NCBI GenBank assembly: GCA_021813365.1
Contig: JAKALB010000016.1
Coordinates: 1 to 33,737 of the forward strand
DNA from: Pseudomonadota bacterium
GTDB taxonomy: Bacteria > Pseudomonadota > Alphaproteobacteria > Rhodobacterales > Rhodobacteraceae
Length of the DNA: 33,737 nucleotides
Direction: 5' to 3'
Positions 7,754 through 16,438 of this stretch are shown here, in pieces. The position numbers and the translations under genes were made by a program. Within the stretch, counting starts at the first letter, position 1. The number at the start of each line of letters is the position of its first letter. The notes under the pieces were generated by a model. It had not been told where the DNA came from. It made no database searches and saw nothing but the letters and a program-made list of their open reading frames with translations.

Positions 7754-9076
7754 TCAGCTTTCGCGGAAGGCGAGGCGGAAGTAATCGGTGAAGGGCTTCA
7801 GAAGATAGGCCATGGGGGTCCGTTCTTCCGTTTCGATGAAGGCCAGCACCGGCATTCCGGGGATCAGCACCTTGTCGCCCAGCCGGGCCATTTCGCCATC
7901 GTCCAGCGAAATCTCGGCGCGGTAGAAGGTTGCCCCCGACTTGCTGTCAGACAGCGCATCGGCCGAGATGTTCACCAGCTTGCCCGCCAGTTGCGGCGTG
8001 GTGCGTGCCGGAAAGGCCGGAAAGGTTACCCGCACCGGCTGGCCCACCTGGATTTCATCGACATGGATCGGCGAGACCTGGGCCACGATGACCAGCGGCC
8101 GGTCCTGCGGCACGACATAGAGGATCGGTTCGGCGGGGCGGATCACCGACCGCGGCGCCGTGACCTGCAGGCCCAGCACGATGCCCGACACCGGCGCGCG
8201 CACCTCAAGGCGGCTGATCTGCTCGGCCAGCGCCCGGCGCTTTTCGGCCATGCCCAGGGCTTGCGGCCCCAGTTCGCGCAGCTGGGTATTGGCATCTTCG
8301 CGCCGGGTTGAGGCCAGTTGCAGCTTCTGCAACTCCACTTCGGTCGCACGGCCTTCGGCCTGGGCCTGATTGGCCTGCAATTCGCCCAGATTGCCCTTCA
8401 GCGAGGCTTCCTGGCTTTCCAGATCACGCACCTTCACGCTCTGGGTCAGGCCCTGGGCCAGCAACTTGCGCTGGGCGGCGATTTCCGGCTCCAGGATCGC
8501 CAGTTGCGCCCTGGTTGCCTCGATCTGGGCCTTGATGCCGCCCACCTGGGCGGCGGCCTCCTCGGCCCGGCGGCTGAGCTGATCCTGCTGGGCGCGGAAG
8601 GTTTCGATCCGGGCCGTGAACAGCTTCTTCTGGCCTTCGATCAGTTCGGCCACATCGGGGCGGGTCTTGGCCAGTTCGAGGATTTCGCCGCTGAACACCG
8701 GGGCATCCAGCCCGTCGCGCTCTGCCTCGAGCCGGGTCTTGCGCGCCATGGCATCAAACAGCTGGCCCTCCACGATGGCCAGTTCCGATTGCAGAAGGCT
8801 GCCGTCCAGGCGGATCAGCAGATCGCCGGCCTGCACATGCTGCGCTTCGGCCACATTGATCTCGGCCACCACGCCGCCATCGGGATGTTCCACCACCTGG
8901 CGGTTCTGATCCACCTCGATCACCCCGGGCGAGACCACGGCCCCATCGATCGTGGTCAGCATCGACCAGCCGCCAAAACCGAACACAAGCGCGGCGATCG
9001 TGCCGAAGCCCACCAGCAGCGGGCGCCGGGCCGACCAAGACTGCGACGGGGTCCGTCTGGTTGCAGGCGTCGTCAT
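7754..9076 (-). CDS. Type I secretion membrane-fusion protein, HlyD/PrtE family
   Basis: I place the start at ATG 9076 (440 residues) because it overlaps the ABC gene stop as ATGA; the longer track ORF adds low-complexity shadow sequence. One membrane segment lies at about 20-42 after a basic N-terminus. The first lipoyl half is HPDGGVVAEINVAEAQHVQAGD. A long Glu/Gln/Ala-rich coiled coil covers about residues 100-280, the second lipoyl half is VRAPVSGIVLGLQV, and a C-terminal beta-barrel includes VRVTFPAFPAR. It links an inner-membrane ABC exporter to an outer-membrane TolC channel across the periplasm. No TolC gene is in the window. Confidence 0.93.
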   Translation of the reverse strand: MTTPATRRTPSQSWSARRPLLVGFGTIAALVFGFGGWSMLTTIDGAVVSPGVIEVDQNRQVVEHPDGGVVAEINVAEAQHVQAGDLLIRLDGSLLQSELAIVEGQLFDAMARKTRLEAERDGLDAPVFSGEILELAKTRPDVAELIEGQKKLFTARIETFRAQQDQLSRRAEEAAAQVGGIKAQIEATRAQLAILEPEIAAQRKLLAQGLTQSVKVRDLESQEASLKGNLGELQANQAQAEGRATEVELQKLQLASTRREDANTQLRELGPQALGMAEKRRALAEQISRLEVRAPVSGIVLGLQVTAPRSVIRPAEPILYVVPQDRPLVIVAQVSPIHVDEIQVGQPVRVTFPAFPARTTPQLAGKLVNISADALSDSKSGATFYRAEISLDDGEMARLGDKVLIPGMPVLAFIETEERTPMAYLLKPFTDYFRLAFRES

Positions 9077-10809
9077 GACACGCCCCCCGGCCCGGTCGAG
9101 CGCACGATCTCGGTGTGGTTCTTGACCATTTCGCGCAATACGGCGTCGCGCGGGCCGAAGGCGCGCCGGGTGCCGTCCTCCAGCACCATCAGCAGGTCGC
9201 ATTCCTGGATGGCGGCCGGTCGGTGGGCCATGATCATCACCGCGCGGCCCATTTCCTTCATGGAGCGGATCGCCAGGTTCAGCGCCATAGAGCCGTCGTT
9301 GTCCAGGTTCGAATTCGGCTCGTCCAGCACCAGAAGCACCGGGTCGCCATACATGGCGCGCGCCAGGCCGATGCGCTGGATCTGCCCACCCGAGAGCCGC
9401 CCACCCAGGGCGGCCACGCGGGTGTCATAGCCGTCGGGCAGCTTCAGGATCATCTCGTGCGCGGCGGCCCTTTGGGCTGCGGCCACGATGGCGGCATCGT
9501 TCCGCACGCCTTGCAGGCGGGCGATGTTCTCGGCGATGGTGCCGTCGAACAGCGTGATCCGCTGCGGCAGATAGCCGATATAGCTGCCCAGAACGTCGGG
9601 GTCGTATTGATCCAGCGTGGCCCCATCCAGCCGCACCTTGCCGCCTGCCGGCTTCCACGCGCCGATGATGGCACGGGCGAGCGTGGACTTGCCGGCACCC
9701 GATGGCCCGATGACGCCCAGGGCCTGGCCCGGCTCCAGCTTGAAATTCACCATGCGCAGCACGGCAGTGGTTTCGCCCGGCGGGACGACCGTCAGGTTCT
9801 GCGCCTCGACGATCGCGCGCGGGCGCGGCAGGGCGGTCAGATGCTGTTCGGGCGGAACCTTCGACAGCAGGTCGGCCAGGCGGGCCCGCCCTTCCTGGGC
9901 ACGGGTGATCAGCGACCACTGGCCGATGGCCTGTTCGACCGGCGCCAGCGCGCGCCCCATCAGGATGGAACTGGCGATCATCGCGCCAGAACTCAATTCG
10001 TTCTGCAGCACGAAATAGGCGCCCAGGCCCAGCATGGCCGATTGCAGGAACAGCCGGAAGGTGCGCGAGGCCGCGGTGTAGGATCCGGCCTGGTCCGACG
10101 CCGCAATGCCCTGCGCCAGGGCCACGCTGCGCGCCGTCTGCCAGCGGTCGAAGGCGGCCTGGGCCATGCCCAGGGCCTGCACGGCCTCGGCCTCCTGCTT
10201 GATGGCGTCCGACATCATCTCGGCCCGCAGCGTGGCCGCATTGGTGCGCGCCAGGGGCTCTTTCGTGGCGCGCTGGTTCAGCACGGTCAGCGCGATCAGG
10301 ATCACCCCCCCCGCGACGGACAGCCAGCCCAGCCACGGATGGAAAATGAAGATCGCGATGAAATACAGCGGCGTCCAGGGAATGTCGAACACGGCCGCCA
10401 GCACGGGCGAGGACCACAGCCGCTGGATCGATTCCAGATCGCGCTGTGCGGCCGTGGCGGCAAGGTCGCCCGGCGCCACCGACAATCGCCGCAGGGCCGC
10501 CGAAAACACCCTGCGGTCCAGCCGTTCCTGCATTCGCGCGCCGATTCTGGCCATGACCCGGCTGCGGGAATGGTCGATCAGCCCCATGGCCAGAAACAGG
10601 AAGGCCACCAGGATCGACAGCGCCAGCAACGTGTGTTCCGACCGGGCGCCCAGCACGCGGTCATAGACCTGCAGCATGTAGAGCGAACCGGTCAGGTTCA
10701 GCGCGTTGACGAAGATCGAAAAGATGAAGGCCGATACAAGAAGCGGCCGCTGCTCGCGCCGGACTGCGGCCAGTTCGGCCTCTCCGCGCCTGACCTCAAC
10801 CTGGCTCAT
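9073..10809 (-). CDS. Type I secretion system permease/ATPase (PrtD/AprD family)
   Basis: The protein is 578 residues from ATG 10809, preceded by AAGGG; the track's TTG two codons upstream is less likely. An N-terminal six-helix ABC membrane domain includes the PrtD-type start SAFIFSIFVNALNLTGSLYM and IPWTPLYFIAIF. The ATPase domain has Walker A GPSGAGKST, signature LSGGQIQRIGLARA, Walker B LLVLDEP and H-loop MAHRP. There is no N-terminal peptidase C39 domain, so substrates probably carry an uncleaved C-terminal signal, as in PrtD/AprD exporters. It is the first gene of the exporter unit and is divergent from mlaA. No RTX-type substrate gene is in the window. Confidence 0.94.
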   Translation of the reverse strand: MSQVEVRRGEAELAAVRREQRPLLVSAFIFSIFVNALNLTGSLYMLQVYDRVLGARSEHTLLALSILVAFLFLAMGLIDHSRSRVMARIGARMQERLDRRVFSAALRRLSVAPGDLAATAAQRDLESIQRLWSSPVLAAVFDIPWTPLYFIAIFIFHPWLGWLSVAGGVILIALTVLNQRATKEPLARTNAATLRAEMMSDAIKQEAEAVQALGMAQAAFDRWQTARSVALAQGIAASDQAGSYTAASRTFRLFLQSAMLGLGAYFVLQNELSSGAMIASSILMGRALAPVEQAIGQWSLITRAQEGRARLADLLSKVPPEQHLTALPRPRAIVEAQNLTVVPPGETTAVLRMVNFKLEPGQALGVIGPSGAGKSTLARAIIGAWKPAGGKVRLDGATLDQYDPDVLGSYIGYLPQRITLFDGTIAENIARLQGVRNDAAIVAAAQRAAAHEMILKLPDGYDTRVAALGGRLSGGQIQRIGLARAMYGDPVLLVLDEPNSNLDNDGSMALNLAIRSMKEMGRAVMIMAHRPAAIQECDLLMVLEDGTRRAFGPRDAVLREMVKNHTEIVRSTGPGGVS

Positions 10810-10958
10810 GGCCAAAACCCTTGTGCCTGCCCGATCTCGGCGCGTTTTCTCTGGTCATGCTGCATCCGGCGCTTCGGGTCGTTGCCTTGCCTCGCCCGGC
10901 AGCATATGGGAGGAAGGCCCGACGCGAAAGCGCCTCGTCGCCCTTTGCCGGAATATCC

Positions 10959-11726
10959 ATGTCGATTATCGTGAATATGGTCAAATCTCGTTTCCAGCCC
11001 GTGAACGCAGGTCTGGCAAGCCTGTTCCTTGCCTCGGCCCTGACGCTGGCCGCCTGCGGCCCGGCGCCGGCGCCCGAAGGGATCTACGATCCGCGCGAGG
11101 CGCAGAACCGCGGCTTCCATGACTTCAACGTCGATCTCGACAGGCACATCCTGCGGCCCGCCGGTCAGGCCTATGTGAAGATCGTACCGCAGCCCGTGGC
11201 GGTCGGGGTGTCGAACTTTGCCGACAACCTGGATCTGCCGGGCGAGGTGGTGAATGACCTGTTGCAGCTGCAACTGGGCCACGGCGTGCAGAACACGCTG
11301 CGCTTTGCGATCAACACCACGATCGGCATCGGAGGGCTGTTCGACCCGGCCACGAAGCTGGGCATTCCGGAAGAGCCCACCGACTTCGGCGAGACGCTGC
11401 ATGTCTGGGGCATGCCGGAAGGCGCCTATATCGAAATGCCCGTGATCGGGCCCACCACCGACCGCGACCTGCTGGGCACCGTGGTGGACCTGGCGATGAA
11501 TCCCGTGCGGCTGCTGGTGCCAGGCAACGGGACCAATGCCAGCATCCTGGCCAAGCTGGCTGCAAGGATTGGTGATCGCGGACGCTATTCCGAAACCGTC
11601 GATTCGATCCTATATGACAGTGCGGATGGCTATGCCCAGGCGCGGATCCTGTATCTGCAGAATCGCCGCTTTGAACTGGGCCAGACCACAGGCAGTGATA
11701 GCGTCGAGGATCCCTATGCCGAGTGA
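10959..11726 (+). CDS. mlaA: MlaA (VacJ) outer-membrane lipid-asymmetry lipoprotein
   Basis: The 255-residue protein has a lipoprotein signal peptide (basic MVKSRF, hydrophobic core, lipobox LAAC) followed by the MlaA/VacJ domain. Domain segments are DPREAQNRGFHDFN, LQLQLGHGVQNTLRFAINTTIGIGGLFDPA and EEPTDFGETLHVWGMPEGAY. MlaA removes misplaced phospholipids from the outer leaflet of the outer membrane and hands them to periplasmic MlaC. Starts at 10959 and 10977 are both possible; neither has a strong Shine-Dalgarno sequence, and the longer track ORF start is unlikely. It overlaps mlaC by 11 bases. The MlaFEDB ABC transporter genes are not in the window. Confidence 0.92.
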   Translation: MSIIVNMVKSRFQPVNAGLASLFLASALTLAACGPAPAPEGIYDPREAQNRGFHDFNVDLDRHILRPAGQAYVKIVPQPVAVGVSNFADNLDLPGEVVNDLLQLQLGHGVQNTLRFAINTTIGIGGLFDPATKLGIPEEPTDFGETLHVWGMPEGAYIEMPVIGPTTDRDLLGTVVDLAMNPVRLLVPGNGTNASILAKLAARIGDRGRYSETVDSILYDSADGYAQARILYLQNRRFELGQTTGSDSVEDPYAE

Positions 11727-12327
11727 CCCGTTGTTCCTGACCCGCCGCGCGTTTGGCGCGGGCCTTGCCGCCGGAGCCGGCTTTCTTGCCATGGCCCTGC
11801 CGGTGCGCGCGCTGACGGTCGACCAGGCCAGGGCACTGATCGACAAGGTCGTGGCCGAGGTGAATGCCATCATCAGCTCGGGCGCCTCCGAAGCGCAGAT
11901 GCTGGATGCCTTCGAAAAGGTCTTTGCCACCTATGCCGATGTGCCGGTGGTGGGCCGCAAGGCGCTCGGGCCGGCCTATGGCACGGCCACCCCGGCGCAG
12001 CAGGCCGCTTTCACCAAGGCCTTTCAGGGCTATATCAGCCGGAAGTACGGCCGCCGCTTCCGCGAGTTCATCGGCGGCAGGATCGAGGTCAAGGGTGCCC
12101 GGCCGGTGAAAAGCTTCTACGAAGTGGATTCGACGGTCTACCTGCAGGGCGAGGCACCGTTCCAGGTGCTGTGGGACGTGTCCGACAAATCCGGCCGCCT
12201 GCTGTTTTTCAACCTCATCATCGAGGGCGTGGACATGATGATCTCGGAACGGACCGAAGTTCAGTCCATGCTGGACCAGAATGGTGGCGACATCGACAAG
12301 CTGATCGCCGCCCTGAACGCGGCCTGA
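11716..12327 (+). CDS. mlaC: MlaC (Ttg2D) phospholipid-binding periplasmic protein
   Basis: The 203-residue protein begins with a signal peptide containing twin arginines (LTRRAFGAGLAAGAGF), resembling a Tat motif, cleaved near VRALT. The mature part fits the MlaC/Ttg2 toluene-tolerance family: VFATYADVPVVGRKALG, YISRKYGRRFREFIGGRIEV, then FQVLWDVSDKSGRLLFFNLIIEGVDMM. MlaC shuttles phospholipid between MlaA and the inner-membrane MlaFEDB complex. The start is inside the 3' end of mlaA, which implies coupled translation. Track residues before MPSDPLF are read-through of the other frame. Confidence 0.92.
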   Translation: MPSDPLFLTRRAFGAGLAAGAGFLAMALPVRALTVDQARALIDKVVAEVNAIISSGASEAQMLDAFEKVFATYADVPVVGRKALGPAYGTATPAQQAAFTKAFQGYISRKYGRRFREFIGGRIEVKGARPVKSFYEVDSTVYLQGEAPFQVLWDVSDKSGRLLFFNLIIEGVDMMISERTEVQSMLDQNGGDIDKLIAALNAA

Positions 12328-12373
12328 CCCGAATTTGCCCTGCGCCAGGTGCCGGAGGTCGGGATCCTGGTGC

Positions 12374-12405
12374 GCGGGCATCGCGCATCCTGCGCATCCG
12401 CCCGC
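12374..12405. terminator. Interrupted hairpin between convergent mlaC and folC
   Basis: GCGGGC (12374-12379) pairs with GCCCGC (12400-12405), and inside it GCGCA pairs with TGCGC around a TCC loop, with small internal loops between the stems. It lies midway between two convergent stops and has no T tract, so it may serve both directions. Confidence 0.4.
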
Positions 12406-12449
12406 CGGGCCGTGGCAGCATCGGGAGGAGCATCGGGCCTTTGCGGCGC

Positions 12450-13733
12450 TCAGCCGTTTTCGCGCAACACCGATCCGGCCAGATACAGCGAGCCGCAGAT
12501 CAGCACGCGGGCCTCAGGCGCCTGGGCGACGATCGTGGCCAGCGCCTCGGCCACCGAAGGCGCGGTCACGGCATCCAGGCCGGCAGACAGAGCGGCATCG
12601 CGGGTCGCCTCGGCCGGAAGGGTGTTCGCCTCGCCGGGGATCGACACGGCGTAAAGCCGCGTGACCTGGCCGGCCAGCGGCCGCATGTAGCCGGCCACGT
12701 CCTTGGTGTTCAACATGCCGCAGATCAGATGTGTCGGGCGTTTCGGCATCCGGGCCAGGGTTGCGGCCACCGCCTCGCCACCGGCGGGGTTGTGCCCGCC
12801 GTCCAGCCAAAGCTCCACGCCCGGCGCGGCTTCGGGCAGGGGGCCACGGCGCAGGCGCTGCATGCGGGCGGGCCATTCGGCGCGGGTCACGGCGGCCTCG
12901 CAAGCGTCATGCCCCTTGCCCAGGTGGCGCAGGGCGGCCACGGCGGCGCCGGCATTCTGGATCTGGTGCGGGCCCAGCAGGTTGGGCAGGGGCAGGTCCA
13001 GCAGGCCGTTTTCATCCTGAAACACCATGCGGCCACGCTCTTCCCAGGCGTCCCATTGCCGCCCGAAGGCCAGCACCGGCGCGCCCTTCCCGCGGGCCTG
13101 TGCCTCGATCACATGCAGACCCTCGGCCGTCTGCGGGCCGACCACGACCGGCACACCCGGCTTGATGATCCCGGCCTTTTCGCCGGCTATCGCGGCGACC
13201 GTGTCGCCCAGATATTGCTGGTGATCCAGGCTGACCGGAGTGATGATGCACAGCGCCGGGCGGTCGACCACATTCGTGGCATCCAGACGGCCCCCCAGGC
13301 CCACCTCCAGCAAGGTCCAGTCCGCCGGAGTGCGCGAAAAGGCCAGGAAGGCCGCGCAGGTGGTGATTTCGAAGAAGGTGATCTCGCCCGGGCCATTCGC
13401 TTCAAGGCATTCGTCCAGCAACTCGGACAGAAAATCCTCGGAAATCAGCTGGCCCGCCAGGCGGATTCGTTCGTGGAACCGCGCCAGGTGGGGCGAGGTA
13501 TAGGCGTGGACCTTCTCGCCACAGGCCTCCAGCCCGGCGCGGATCATCGCCTGGGTCGAGCCCTTGCCGTTGGTGCCGGCGATATGGATCACCGGGGGCA
13601 GAGAATGTTCGGGGTGCTGCAATTCGCCCAGCAGGCGTTCGACCCGCCCCAGTGTCAGGTCGATGATCTTGGGATGCAGCGTCATCATCCGCTGCAGCAG
13701 GCGGTCGGACGAGGTCATGTCGGACGGCGTCAT
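12450..13733 (-). CDS. folC: Folylpolyglutamate synthase/dihydrofolate synthase
   Basis: The 427-residue protein has the Mur-ligase-type P-loop HIAGTNGKGST (residues 50-60), SPHLARFHERIR, TFFEITTCAAFLAF, and EVGLGGRLDATNVVD, which is the FolC signature. WLDGGHNPAG comes from the C-terminal ligase domain. FolC uses ATP to join glutamate to dihydropteroate and to extend polyglutamate tails of folates. It begins one base after the accD stop, and accD-folC adjacency is common in proteobacteria. An in-frame ATG lies five codons further in; the upstream start is kept because of the tight junction. Confidence 0.95.
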   Translation of the reverse strand: MTPSDMTSSDRLLQRMMTLHPKIIDLTLGRVERLLGELQHPEHSLPPVIHIAGTNGKGSTQAMIRAGLEACGEKVHAYTSPHLARFHERIRLAGQLISEDFLSELLDECLEANGPGEITFFEITTCAAFLAFSRTPADWTLLEVGLGGRLDATNVVDRPALCIITPVSLDHQQYLGDTVAAIAGEKAGIIKPGVPVVVGPQTAEGLHVIEAQARGKGAPVLAFGRQWDAWEERGRMVFQDENGLLDLPLPNLLGPHQIQNAGAAVAALRHLGKGHDACEAAVTRAEWPARMQRLRRGPLPEAAPGVELWLDGGHNPAGGEAVAATLARMPKRPTHLICGMLNTKDVAGYMRPLAGQVTRLYAVSIPGEANTLPAEATRDAALSAGLDAVTAPSVAEALATIVAQAPEARVLICGSLYLAGSVLRENG

Positions 13734-13734
13734 G

Positions 13735-14622
13735 TCAGGCCGCGGGGGCGGGCAGGTCGCCTTTCACGGCGGGGGGCAGGCCGGACAGCATCCGCAGGAT
13801 CGTGACCAGTTCGTCGCGCAATTGTTTGCGCGGCACGACACGGTCCAGCATGCCGTGATCCAGCAGATATTCGGCGCGCTGGAAGCCCTCGGGCAGCTTT
13901 TCGCGGATGGTCTGTTCGATGACGCGCGAGCCGGCAAAGCAGATCAGCGCGTTGGGCTCGGCAATCTGCACATCGCCCAGCATCGCATAGCTGGCAGTGA
14001 CGCCGCCGGTGGTGGGATGGGTCAGCACGACGACATAGGGCAGGCCCGCCTCTTTCAGCATCTGCACGGCGATCGTGGTGCGCGGCATCTGCATCAGCGA
14101 CAGGATGCCTTCCTGCATGCGCGCGCCGCCCGCGGCGGAAAACAGCACCATCGGGCGGCGGTGCTTCACCGCGGTCTGGGCGGCGGCGATGATCGCATTG
14201 CCGACATACATGCCCATCGACCCGGCCATGAAGCTGAAATCCTGCGCCACGGCCACGACCGGCGTGCGCTGGATGTCGCCTTCGGCCACCAGCACCGCCT
14301 CTTTTTCGCCGCTCGCCTTCTGCGCCGCCTTCAGACGATCGGGGTATTTCTTCTGGTCGCGGAAATGCAGCGGGTCGACCGTGGCCTCGGGCACCTTCAC
14401 CTCGGTGAAGACGCCGCCGTCGAACAGCGCGTTGAAGCGTTTGCGCGGGCTGATCGCCATGTGATGCTGGCAATTCGTGCAGACGTTCAGGTTTTCGGCC
14501 ATTTCCCGATGGAACAGCATGGTCCCGCATTCCGGGCACTTGGTCCACAGATTGTCGGGCACTTCGCGCCGCGAGAAGAGCGAGTTTATCTTCGGGCGGA
14601 CGTAGTTGGTTATCCAGTTCAT
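13735..14622 (-). CDS. accD: Acetyl-CoA carboxylase carboxyltransferase subunit beta
   Basis: The 295-residue protein has the N-terminal zinc ribbon with cysteines at 29, 32, 48 and 51 (CPEC ... CTNC). The crotonase-like carboxyltransferase core includes GSMGMYVGNAIIAAAQTAV, PMVLFSAAGGARMQEGILSLMQM and HPTTGGVTASYAMLGD. AccA2D2 transfers the carboxyl group from biotin to acetyl-CoA to form malonyl-CoA, the first step of fatty acid synthesis. The AccA, AccB and AccC genes are elsewhere. It is immediately upstream of folC and about 100 bp downstream of the CPBP protease gene. Confidence 0.97.
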   Translation of the reverse strand: MNWITNYVRPKINSLFSRREVPDNLWTKCPECGTMLFHREMAENLNVCTNCQHHMAISPRKRFNALFDGGVFTEVKVPEATVDPLHFRDQKKYPDRLKAAQKASGEKEAVLVAEGDIQRTPVVAVAQDFSFMAGSMGMYVGNAIIAAAQTAVKHRRPMVLFSAAGGARMQEGILSLMQMPRTTIAVQMLKEAGLPYVVVLTHPTTGGVTASYAMLGDVQIAEPNALICFAGSRVIEQTIREKLPEGFQRAEYLLDHGMLDRVVPRKQLRDELVTILRMLSGLPPAVKGDLPAPAA

Positions 14623-14727
14623 GCCGGGCTGGCCTTCAGGTTGGGTCGCGTGCCGTTGGCTTCAGATAGGCCGCGAAGGCGCGAATTGCAATCGGGGCGG
14701 GGGCGGGCGGCGGTGGGGGCGGCGGTG

Positions 14728-15621
14728 TCAGACCCGCAGGATCAGCCGCGCCACCAGCCATGCGACAACGATGCCCAGCAGATCGATGGCCATGTAGGGC
14801 AGGCCGTCCCAGGGCCGCATCGGGTTCAGCACCAGGTTGAACAGCGCCAGCCCGTCCATCCGGCCATAGAGCCCCACCAGCAGCAATCCGCTGATGTTCG
14901 ATGCCATGTGCATCCCGATCGCGGGGCCCAGCGTGCCGGTCCGCGCGGTGATGTCGGCGGCGGCCAGGCCGAACAGCATCGCGGTGCTGCCGGTCCAGAG
15001 CATCTGGGGCAGGTCATCCGTCGGGTCGATGTGCAAGAGCGCGAACAGCACCGAGGGCGCAACCATCCAGGCCAGGCGCGACCGGCTTTGCACTGCCATC
15101 TGTTGCAGCAGATAGCCGCGGAACAGCGCCTCTTCCGTGGCCGACTGCACCAGGATGCCGATCAGGGCGGGCATCAGCCAGGGCAATTGCTGGCCCAGGC
15201 TCAGGTGGCTGCCCACCTGGGGCGACAAGGCCTGGATCGGCAGCAGCACCGCCTGCACCGCCAGAACGCCGCCGCCGACCCGGAACAGGGTGTGACGGGT
15301 CAGCCGGGCCGGGCCGAACAGGCTGATCCAGCTGCGGTCATGCAGGACGCGGATCGCCAGCGCCAGGCCAAAGGCAAGTGGAATGAAGCTGGCCAGGATG
15401 CCAATCACGCCGATTTCGGTGCGTCCGCCCTCCATCGCGCGCAGGATCGCCGCCGACCAGAACGGACCCGTCAGCAGGTGCAGGACCAGGAGGCTGGACT
15501 GCATCAGGATGCCGAAGGCGATGCCGCCCACGACCAATGTGGCCAGGACCCGCCAGAGTTCGGGCCGGGCGCGGGCGGGGGCAGCGAACCGGGTCAGGGC
15601 AGGAAAGGGATCTTGCGGCAT
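14728..15621 (-). CDS. CPBP-family intramembrane metalloprotease
   Basis: The 297-residue protein has about eight hydrophobic segments and the three CPBP (CAAX protease/bacteriocin-processing, Abi) motifs: EEALFRGYLLQ, FALLHI and HMASN. The Glu-Glu pair and the histidines are the predicted metal ligands and catalytic residues. Eukaryotic relatives (Rce1) cleave prenylated proteins; bacterial substrates are mostly unknown. It is upstream of accD on the same strand. A promoter and a separate upstream gene cannot be resolved in the gap to the divergent lipoprotein gene. Confidence 0.88.
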   Translation of the reverse strand: MPQDPFPALTRFAAPARARPELWRVLATLVVGGIAFGILMQSSLLVLHLLTGPFWSAAILRAMEGGRTEIGVIGILASFIPLAFGLALAIRVLHDRSWISLFGPARLTRHTLFRVGGGVLAVQAVLLPIQALSPQVGSHLSLGQQLPWLMPALIGILVQSATEEALFRGYLLQQMAVQSRSRLAWMVAPSVLFALLHIDPTDDLPQMLWTGSTAMLFGLAAADITARTGTLGPAIGMHMASNISGLLLVGLYGRMDGLALFNLVLNPMRPWDGLPYMAIDLLGIVVAWLVARLILRV

Positions 15622-15748
15622 GGCGCAGTGCTAACCATGCATCAAGGCGGTTGCAATCTCTGTCCGCGCGCGACAGGCCGCTGGACGCAGGCGGGCGGGC
15701 GCACTAGGCATGGGGTCGGTCCCCGCCTTTCCTGCCCTTTCTGCCCGG

Positions 15749-16438
15749 ATGTTGCCGCTGCCCCTGTCCCATCGCGCCATCGGTTTTCGCGTCGCGCTGA
15801 GCGCGGGCCTACTCTTGGCGGTATCGGCCTGCGCCACGCTGGACGGACTGATGGGCGCGGCCCGGGTTCCGGTTCTGGACGGGGCGGTGACGGTCGCCGC
15901 GCCCTCGGGCTATTGCGTCGGGCCGGGCACGGTCGAGGAAAGCCAGGATACTGCGGTCGTGCTGATCGGCCGTTGCCTGGCCACCGGGCTGGTGGCGCCC
16001 GCCGTGATCACCGTGTCGGTCGGCGCGGCGGGATCCTCGGGTGTGCTGGTTGCCGGGGCCGAGGCGCTGGCGGATTTCTTTGCCACATCCGAGGGGCGGG
16101 CGTTGCTGGCCCGGTCGGGTCGGCCGCAGGATGTCAGCGTGATCGAGACCAGGGCCCAGGGCGATGTCTTCCTGATGCACCTGCAGGATATCGAGGCCGG
16201 GGATTACTGGCGCGCGATCCTGGGGCTGAACGGGCGGCTGATCACCGTTTCGGCCCAGGGCACCGGCAGGGTGGTGCTGGCCTCGACGGCCAGCCTGAAA
16301 GCCGTGACCCACACGCTGCAGGCAATGCAGGCGGCCAACCCGGCGGTCGTCGCGGCTGTGGTGCCGCCGATCTTGCCGGAAGGCGCGACGCAGCGACCGC
16401 CGGGCCGGCCGGCTGCCGGATGGAGCGGGTCGCGATGA
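15749..16438 (+). CDS. Uncharacterised periplasm-facing lipoprotein
   Basis: I do not recognise this family with confidence. From ATG 15749 the 229-residue protein starts with a lipoprotein signal peptide: hydrophobic VALSAGLLLAV, then the lipobox VSAC with the lipidated Cys at 28. ATG 15710, 13 codons upstream, is the alternative start. The mature part has two further cysteines (SGYCVG and IGRCLA, 24 residues apart) that could form a disulfide, a FFATSEGRALLARSG helix and HLQDIEAGDYWRAILGLNGRLITVS. The C-terminal tail is Pro/Gly/Arg-rich. It is divergent from the CPBP gene and is the first of three unassigned plus-strand genes. Confidence 0.75.
   Translation: MLPLPLSHRAIGFRVALSAGLLLAVSACATLDGLMGAARVPVLDGAVTVAAPSGYCVGPGTVEESQDTAVVLIGRCLATGLVAPAVITVSVGAAGSSGVLVAGAEALADFFATSEGRALLARSGRPQDVSVIETRAQGDVFLMHLQDIEAGDYWRAILGLNGRLITVSAQGTGRVVLASTASLKAVTHTLQAMQAANPAVVAAVVPPILPEGATQRPPGRPAAGWSGSR

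Noticed and set aside
9115-10974. A 619-codon plus-strand ORF antisense to the ABC exporter
   Set aside because: Composition is typical of a shadow frame, and the opposite strand has a full ABC transporter with all ATPase motifs.
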